A stretch of DNA of 64,000 nucleotides from Tupaia tana. Taxonomy: Eukaryota; Chordata; Mammalia; Scandentia; Tupaiidae. Under the pieces are notes generated by a model. That model was not told where the DNA came from, did no database searches, and worked only from the letters and a program-made list of their open reading frames with translations. The stretch is from contig JAKSZU010000007.1 in the NCBI GenBank assembly GCA_026018925.1, positions 96,621,501 to 96,685,500 of the forward strand. The letters are read 5' to 3'. Each line of letters starts with the position of its first letter. The stretch's first letter is position 1. Below are positions 58,304 through 64,000 of this stretch, piece after piece. The position numbers were made by a program, and so were the translations under genes.

Positions 58304-58517
58304 CTTTTTCTAGAAGGGCCATGTATACTTGCTGAAGAGAGAAAGTGAGAATAAAAGAAAACACCCCTCACTAGGATGACAGCAATCCCTTCTTTCAGGA
58401 TTTTGGGCAGACACTATACATGTACCCTGCATGATTTTTAAGCCACTAGGTCAAGACTGGAACTACATAGTCAGCTAACTTGAGAATCCAATGCCTTAAC
58501 CACCACTCGCTGGCCCC
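58304..58517 (-). mobile_element. tRNA-derived SINE, diverged
   Basis: agaagggccatgtatacttgc to accactcgctggccccag. Confidence 0.78.
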
Positions 58518-59229
58518 AGGAGTAATGTTTTTGGGGATATTTGTATCATCTCTCATAAACCTTTCCCCAGGTCATGGGAAATGAAATTGAAGTGTGGGTT
58601 TATTTTGGTGATAAAGTATTTTGAAATCCATGCCTTTTTTTTTCTCTTGTAATACACATTTTTAAAGTGCTTTTTGGAGATCCCCTTCCTTCATATTGGT
58701 AATGATGTAACTCATCTGCTAATTGTGTAGATACCTAGTACATGAAAGTTCCCACTCTAGTGTGGCATGTCTTTTGTGGCTTATCCCTGTTTCTCTCTCC
58801 ATTCCATTCCCAAGAACTGTGTCCCAGATTTACCACATGACTTTGGCTTCCCTCGTTTGCTGTGTAGTTTTGTGTCTTGTCCATTTGCTCACACTACTCT
58901 GTCTAGCCTTCATGCCCCTCCACAATTCATCTGTCTTTCAAAATATGGCACTGTCTCTGCAGCATTTTCTGAGCTTTCACAGAAGAACTAGCTGTCCTCT
59001 CTTTGTGCCCTTTCTGTACTTTGTTCCCTTCGGTTGTAGAACTGATGAATTATACCTTCCTCTTCTTACACATTTTCATGTATTTCTGCCCCCATTTGAA
59101 TACAGGGTAGAATTTGCCTAGAGCATACATTTTCAGCTCCTACCAGGATAGTACCTATGACTTGTTAGATACAGTAAGTGTGTGTGAGCTTCCTGACTGA
59201 TCGACTGAGTGAGTAGGTCAGTGTGTGAA
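58518..59229. other. intronic, nothing recognised
   Basis: Unique-looking. An open frame of 132 codons at 58723-59121 (+) is pyrimidine-rich and has no recognised domain. Confidence 0.35.
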
Positions 59230-59455
59230 CAAATAGTCATACGTTGCTTAATGATGGGGATGTGTTGTGAGAAGTAGGTTGTTAGGCAGGTCCTCCATTG
59301 TGTGAATATTATAGAGTATACTTACACAACCCTCCATGGCACAGCCCACTACACACCTAGACATGACAGAGACTCTGTGCTCCTTATCAGACCACTTGTA
59401 CATAGAGTTTGTTGTTAACTGACATGTTTTTATGTCGCAACTGCTTGCAATATTT
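59230..59455. mobile_element. ancient non-autonomous DNA transposon (MER type)
   Basis: catacgttgcttaatgatgg at one end, gtgtgaatattatagagtat and cttacacaaccctccatggc inside, gttaactgacatgtttttatg at the other end. This matches a well-known mammalian MER element by pattern; I am not sure of its exact name. Confidence 0.6.
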
Positions 59456-59485
59456 TCTGAATTTTTTGCCTTTTTTTTTTTATAG

Positions 59486-59607
59486 GCAGGAACTAGAATA
59501 CCAACAATTGGAGAAAAAGAAAATGGTATCAATGTTATTGAACAAGAGCAAAGAAAGAAATACGATTTGACTTGTGATAGAGTGCACAAAATATGAAGAT
59601 GACATAA
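59486..59607 (+). pseudogene. ANKRD26-like: ANKRD26-family exon B with in-frame stop
   Basis: Acceptor tttttttttttatag, then 122 bp, donor gttagt. Entering in phase 0 it reads AGTRIPTIGEKENGINVIEQ, continues to LTCDRVHK and hits TGA at 59594-59596. ANKRD26 has PGTAKKENGIDIIE and then LTYVDEVHKNNRSDMM here. Another frame (YEDDI) continues to the donor in exactly the phase that exon C needs, so about 2 bp are missing after VHK relative to a working exon. Either the gene is a pseudogene, the copy ends here with a shortened product, or the assembly has a small error. Exons that lie between A and B in ANKRD26 are not visible. Confidence 0.72.
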
Positions 59608-59717
59608 GTTAGTGAATAACTGAAAAAAATTTCTGTGCTTAAATACCATTGTAAAAAAACAGAAATATCCATATCTATATATAACATTAAAAAAAATTTT
59701 TTTTGCAACATTTCTTT

Positions 59718-59969
59718 ACTTTTTTTTTGGAGAGATTTTCGCTACAGGGTGCGTGCGCTTGCCAGGAAGACAGAGAGACAGAAAATGAGAAATCACCCCC
59801 CAGGGGGATTAGCCACGCCACAATCCCTTCTCCTCCATTCTCCTCTTGGGATCTTGGGCACGCACGCACACGCACCTGGCGTGAGTTTTAAGCCACTGGG
59901 CCCAGGACTTGAACCACGGTCGACTACATGGGAGTCCAGTGACGTAGCCATTACGCTAACTGCTGGTCC
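59718..59969 (-). mobile_element. tRNA-derived SINE, long form
   Basis: ggagagattttcgctacaggg at the left; gctaactgctggtccc at the right. TSD tgcaacatttcttta / tgcaacctttcttta. Confidence 0.93.
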
Positions 59970-60148
59970 CTGCAACCTTTCTTTATATATTATAAACCTC
60001 TTGAATCCACTCCAACATTCTGGAAAAAAGTTGTTGCTATTACTTTTATTTTATTGAGATTTTATGAATAGACATAAATGTGTATATGTATTTTTAAATT
60101 ACAGTAATAAATGTTCTCATGTAACATACCTGTGACTACATTTTATAG

Positions 60149-60210
60149 CTGCGAGATCCAAATTTGGAATAGGAGATGATGAGGATACAGAATCAGTTTG
60201 GGGGTCTGAG
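60149..60210 (+). CDS. ANKRD26-like: ANKRD26-family exon C
   Basis: Acceptor cattttatag, 62 bp, donor gtactg. With a split first codon it reads ARSKFGIGDDEDTESVWGSE, to be compared with ALGLGQEEDIESPWDSE of ANKRD26: the GxGxxEDxESxWxSE pattern is kept. Begins after a 1-base carry-over and ends in phase 0, which joins correctly to exon D. The frame is open. Activity depends on whether the lesion in exon B is real. Confidence 0.75.
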
Positions 60211-60699
60211 GTACTGTCTATGTTGTTCTTGTTTTTAAATACAAGCATTGAGTGATGTTAAAACATGAAAGAGGATGTTTTTGTTTTTCTTTTTCACTTC
60301 TGTTTTTATGTCCATAACGAATTATTTCTTTACATTTTCAACTCATAATTAATAATGTAGTGATGTGCTAATATTACTGCTGCATAGTACAGTTGTCCTA
60401 ATTTGAAAGATTCATTTAATGAAGTCAGTAGAGTAGTGTGCAGAAAACTAGTACTTAGAAGTCATAAGAAATTGGTGTAATTTCTAAAGTTTATCTAGAA
60501 CCTAAAGAATTATTCAATATATGACCAGATTATGAATCTATGGTATATATGGATGTATGAAAGTCCTAACAACTAATGCTGTTAGAGTAGTCATGTGAAT
60601 GTCTAATTTGGGATATGTTAAGTTTCAGTAGACAGTTACTGGAGTGTCCTGTAGGAATACAGTGATTTGGCACTTGAGACCTTCATACTGAGTTTTCTT
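60211..60699. other. intronic, nothing recognised
   Basis: AT-rich unique-looking sequence. Confidence 0.3.
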
Positions 60700-60946
60700 T
60701 TGTTCTAAGTTTTTGCCACAGGGCACATGAGCTTGCTGGAAAGAGACATACAGAGGGAAAGTGAGAAATTGCCCTATCAGCCCAAGGTCTTACCACAGTT
60801 CTTCCTTCTCTATTCTCCTCTAGAGATTTTGGGCACACATGCACATGTACCCAGCATGGATTTTAAGATGCTGGGTCTGGGATTCAAACTGTAGTCAGCC
60901 ATGTAGAATTCCAGTGCCTTAACCACCACTCCAACTGCTGGCCCCT
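60700..60946 (-). mobile_element. tRNA-derived SINE, older long form
   Basis: taagtttttgccacagggcac at the left; caactgctggcccctc at the right. Confidence 0.85.
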
Positions 60947-61459
60947 CTGAAGGAGATTTTAAATGGTCTGGCCTTGAGTACATTTCTGTTATTGAATACT
61001 AAGTATGTGCCTAGACAATTAGATACTGAATGTACAAGATGAAGGCTTATTATATACAGGTATGGACAGAAAAATAGTAGCAAACACTTAAAGGAAACAA
61101 TCAGTGTGTCATAGTTTAAAAAAAAAAAGAAAATGTTAGGTTAGATGATGTGGAAAGAGTTTATAATTATGATGGGAATAGGAATGGGAGTGGAATTCTC
61201 TAGTCAAAAAAGATCTGAGTGAGCCAGCTATGTAAAAATCTAGGAGGAGGATGTGCTGGACAGAGAGAACTGTACAGGGAGCAGGAAGTGGGTTACCCAT
61301 CACCATAATCATTTTTATTGTTATTATGTATAGAAAGGAAAATGTGCAAATGAGTGTGTGGCTTATTTTAGGTGCTTAATAAGTAAAAGGTCGTACTCTT
61401 CCCTTCTTATTTAAAACTTGCTATACTTTTTTGAAGTGATTTCTTAATTGGGAAAAAGC
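60947..61459. other. intronic, nothing recognised
   Basis: Unique-looking sequence. Confidence 0.3.
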
Positions 61460-61915
61460 TGCATAATATGGAATACTACTCAGCAGTATTAAAAAAAAGA
61501 AAAAGAACCTTATTTTTGATAGCAAGTGGACAAACACAGAAGATTTCTTGCTGAGTGAAGCAAGTCAGGCTATGAAAGAGAGACACTGTATATCTCCACT
61601 GAACATATAGTAACTGTCCACACTCCATGACTGAGACTAAACAATTAGAGGATATAGAAATGTGGAAAATTGTTATGGATACTGGATATAATGTGAGAAG
61701 AGGGTGGGGGAAGGAGGAGCATCTGAGGAAAGACATTAAGGAGAAAAATAGAGAGGCAAGACATTTATAGGATGCAGGAATGGATTATTATCTGTTCATG
61801 ATAACAACTGGACTGCTGTGAAATGCATTCATGTTGGAAAATTCACTTTATAAGTTAAGTGATGTTGTAGTGATTGAGTGTATAAAAGAAATAAAAATAA
61901 AATAGAAAAATTTCC
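61460..61915 (+). mobile_element. LINE-1 3' end and 3' UTR
   Basis: taatatggaatactactcagc, gctgagtgaagcaagtcagg, tggattattatctgttcatg and an AAATAAAATAAAAT tail. 5'-truncated. Confidence 0.85.
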
Positions 61916-61995
61916 TATTATTTGAATATAAAGTAATTTTTTTTACAGCTTTGTCATTATACTCAGCCAGTTAAACTTTTATCAAAGAATATTTA

Positions 61996-62245
61996 AGAGC
62001 CAGCTCATGGTTTGTTGGTTAAGTTGGTTGGATCGCTCATGGCCAACCATTATAGTTTGAGTTCCAGACTCAGCAGCTTGAGAAACACTGTGGGCACGTA
62101 TGAGGGCATGCCCAAAATCCCAAAAGGAGTGAGATATAAAAAAGAAAGGGTTGCACTGTTCCCCACGGGGGATGCTTTCTCATTTTCTCTCTCTCACTGT
62201 CTCTTTCTCGTGAGCACATGTGCTTTCTGGCAAAGTTTAAAGAAA
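61996..62245 (+). mobile_element. tRNA-derived SINE, older long form
   Basis: agagccagctcatggtttgtt to atgtgctttctggcaaagttt. Confidence 0.83.
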
Positions 62246-62393
62246 AAATAGGTGTTTTTTTAAGTCCTTGTTGACCTAAATGAAACAATTATTACAGTGA
62301 TCTATTTGTATCCAACATGACAACTTCTCAAGTTTTCCATCATGCTAAGTACCTGATTTTAATGCTAAAAACTTTCCAACATTAGAAATATTT

Positions 62394-62660
62394 CAGAGCC
62401 AGCCAGGTGGCATGGTGGGTAAGATGGCTGGATCCTGGATAGCCAGCTGCATGGTTTGAGTCCTGGACCCTGCAGCTTGAAAGGCACTGGGAGCTTGTGA
62501 GTTCATGCCAAAAATCCTGAGAGGAGAGTGGAGAAGTGTTTGCTACATCGCCAAACTTCCCTGAGGGGCAATTTCTTTCTTTTCCTCTTTCTCTCTCTCT
62601 CTGTTTCTCTCTCGTAAGTGCATGTGCTCTATAGCAAAACATAATAGAACAAAACAAAAC
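62394..62660 (+). mobile_element. tRNA-derived SINE, older long form
   Basis: agagccagccaggtggcatgg to gtgctctatagcaaaacata and an AACAAAAC tail. Confidence 0.87.
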
Positions 62661-62683
62661 AGAAATATTTTATTTTATCTATT

Positions 62684-62941
62684 ATTTTTTTGGAGAGTTT
62701 TTTGCTACAGGGCACATGCACTCACCAGAAAGACAGAGAGAGACAGAGATACAGAAAGTGAGAAATTACCCCTCAGGGGGAATGGCCACACCACAATCCC
62801 TTCTCTTCCATTATCCTCTTGGGATTTGGGGCATGCACACACATGCGCCCAGCATGAGGAAAGCCACTGGGTCTGGGACTAAAACCATAGTTGGCTTTGT
62901 GGGAGTCCAGCAACATCACCCTTATACCATCTGCGAGTTCC
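62684..62941 (-). mobile_element. tRNA-derived SINE, long form
   Basis: tggagagttttttgctacagg at the left; accatctgcgagttcc at the right; a few body bases are lost (gcatgaggaaagccac). Confidence 0.88.
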
Positions 62942-63356
62942 TAAATATGTATTTTTAAAAATATCCTCCTATTATTGGTGGGGAATGTGAACCAGAGAAA
63001 CAGATATTCTGAAGCTAGATCCTTGTTGAAATATGCACATGAGTGTCATTGTCTGTGAGTATGTTCCTGTGGCCTTCTGTGCTAAGGGTACAGAGGCAGG
63101 AACTGTATGAAGATAAAAGGTTGGTGGTGGGAGCATGTCTGAGAGTCTCTATTGAAATGTTTTGGTTTTCAGTATATCTTTTTAAGTCTAATTGCTTTTG
63201 AAATAGAAAAAATAAAATATTTTATCAGAAAATGACCACTAAATTTAGTAGTAAAAGTAGTAGTAGTATTTATATATTTAATTGTTATACATTACTATTT
63301 TTTGGAAATGATTAGGAAATCTTTATGCAACTAATTATTGATATTAATTTTAACAG
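62942..63356. other. intronic, nothing recognised
   Basis: Unique-looking. Ends in the polypyrimidine-poor acceptor attaattttaacag of exon D. Confidence 0.3.
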
Positions 63357-63450
63357 AGCATCACCAATAGTAATTCATTGAAGTGTGAAAGCTCTTTCTC
63401 TGGGGCTGTAGATCAAAAAGGAACAAATAAAGCAAATGGGCAACAGCAAA
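63357..63450 (+). CDS. ANKRD26-like: ANKRD26-family exon D
   Basis: Acceptor aattttaacag, 94 bp, donor gtaagg. In phase 0 it reads SITNSNSLKCESSFSGAVDQ, then KGTNKANGQQQ, leaving one base. ANKRD26 continues from SE with SISENFPQKYVDPLAGAADGKEKNIGNEQ, so SI-N-F/L, GA.D.K and N.NxQ positions agree. The exon is open and joins exon C in phase. Similarity is modest, and low-complexity regions of this family diverge fast. Confidence 0.7.
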
Positions 63451-64000
63451 GTAAGGATTTTGTTTTACAAAAAATCATTTGATAGAATGTTGTTTAAAAC
63501 ACAGACACTGATATATTCTAATAGCCAAAGAAAGTCACCTATTAAATGCACAGTAATGAAAGAGAGAAGTAAAATGGTGAGAAGTTGTATATCTTAACAG
63601 GTGTCTGCAACAGAGTAGAGAGCCACTAAAGGAGCTGAACCATTAGTTCTGTTGCAAGATATGCTAAGACCTGAGGAAATAAAGACCAGGAAAGGAGTCA
63701 AGGAGGGAATGGAGAATGAGAAAGGTGAGGAGTACAGGGAGTAAATTAAAGAGAAAGAATGTGTACTTAGTGGAGGATGGTAAAATGATCCTTTAGAAAA
63801 AGGAAGAGTGGGAATTAGAAATATGGGAAGAATACAAAGTGAGCTTCCAATACCAAAACTTGTCAGAGAAGTAGAGCACAATTTCCTCAGCCTTTCTGTA
63901 TTTCTCACTATTGACAAGCATTAAGGATCAAAGTGCCCAGTCATGCAGAGCTGTGTTTTCTTCGCCATAGGTGAATGTAAGTGTAGATGGTCAGTCATCA
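63451..64000. other. intronic or flank, no further exon identified
   Basis: Purine-rich unique-looking sequence. A possible acceptor (ttcttcgccatag) at about 63960-63971 cannot be tested because the window ends. Confidence 0.3.

Noticed and set aside
102..62941. Identity of the SINE as colugo, bat, perissodactyl or rabbit type
   Set aside because: The head and body do not fit the consensus sequences I can recall for those groups, so no species call is made.

Overview
The window is nuclear DNA of a placental mammal. The signs are interspersed LINE-1 fragments, a MIR copy, a MaLR-type LTR element, an old mariner, short exons with GT..AG splice sites, and about 70 copies of one tRNA-derived SINE family. 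That SINE is neither primate Alu nor rodent B1/B2. Its long form is about 255 bp: a tRNA-like head with A and B boxes, a body, a CT-rich stretch, the end motif ccctatagcaaaaacctctc, and an A tail. I could not assign a species from memory of SINE consensus sequences. There are no bacterial genes, no CRISPR arrays, and no long intact ORFs outside repeats.

Layout: (1) 1-3.6 kb holds one intact first coding exon of a flavin-containing monooxygenase (FMO3/FMO6 type) on the minus strand, running off the left edge. (2) 3.6-16.9 kb is repeat-dense: SINEs, old L1 fragments, and the 5' part of a mariner whose transposase start is recognisable but broken. (3) 16.9-18.5 kb is a CpG island, probably a promoter, with candidate minus-strand splice donors. 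(4) 19.28-32.13 kb is a large inverted duplication. Two near-identical arms of about 2.6 kb flank a 7.67 kb spacer that holds the 5' part of an L1 with monomer-type promoter repeats. (5) 32-42 kb is SINE-rich with several repeat-poor stretches and a (GAAA)n array. (6) 42.2-46.45 kb is a long minus-strand L1 running from the end of ORF1 through ORF2 to the 3' UTR. (7) 46.5-56.6 kb holds more SINEs, a nested L1-tail insertion in a SINE, and a two-LTR MaLR-like element on the minus strand. (8) 56.7-63.5 kb holds four short plus-strand exons matching the acidic/low-complexity middle region of the ANKRD26 family. The second has an in-frame stop that looks like a small deletion, so this copy may be a pseudogene.

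The most notable item is the inverted duplication. The intact and truncated SINEs at its four ends suggest that the right arm was the donor and that the spacer later flipped by recombination between the arms. Apart from the FMO exon and the ANKRD26-like exons I can support no protein-coding gene. The two are unrelated and do not form a functional unit.
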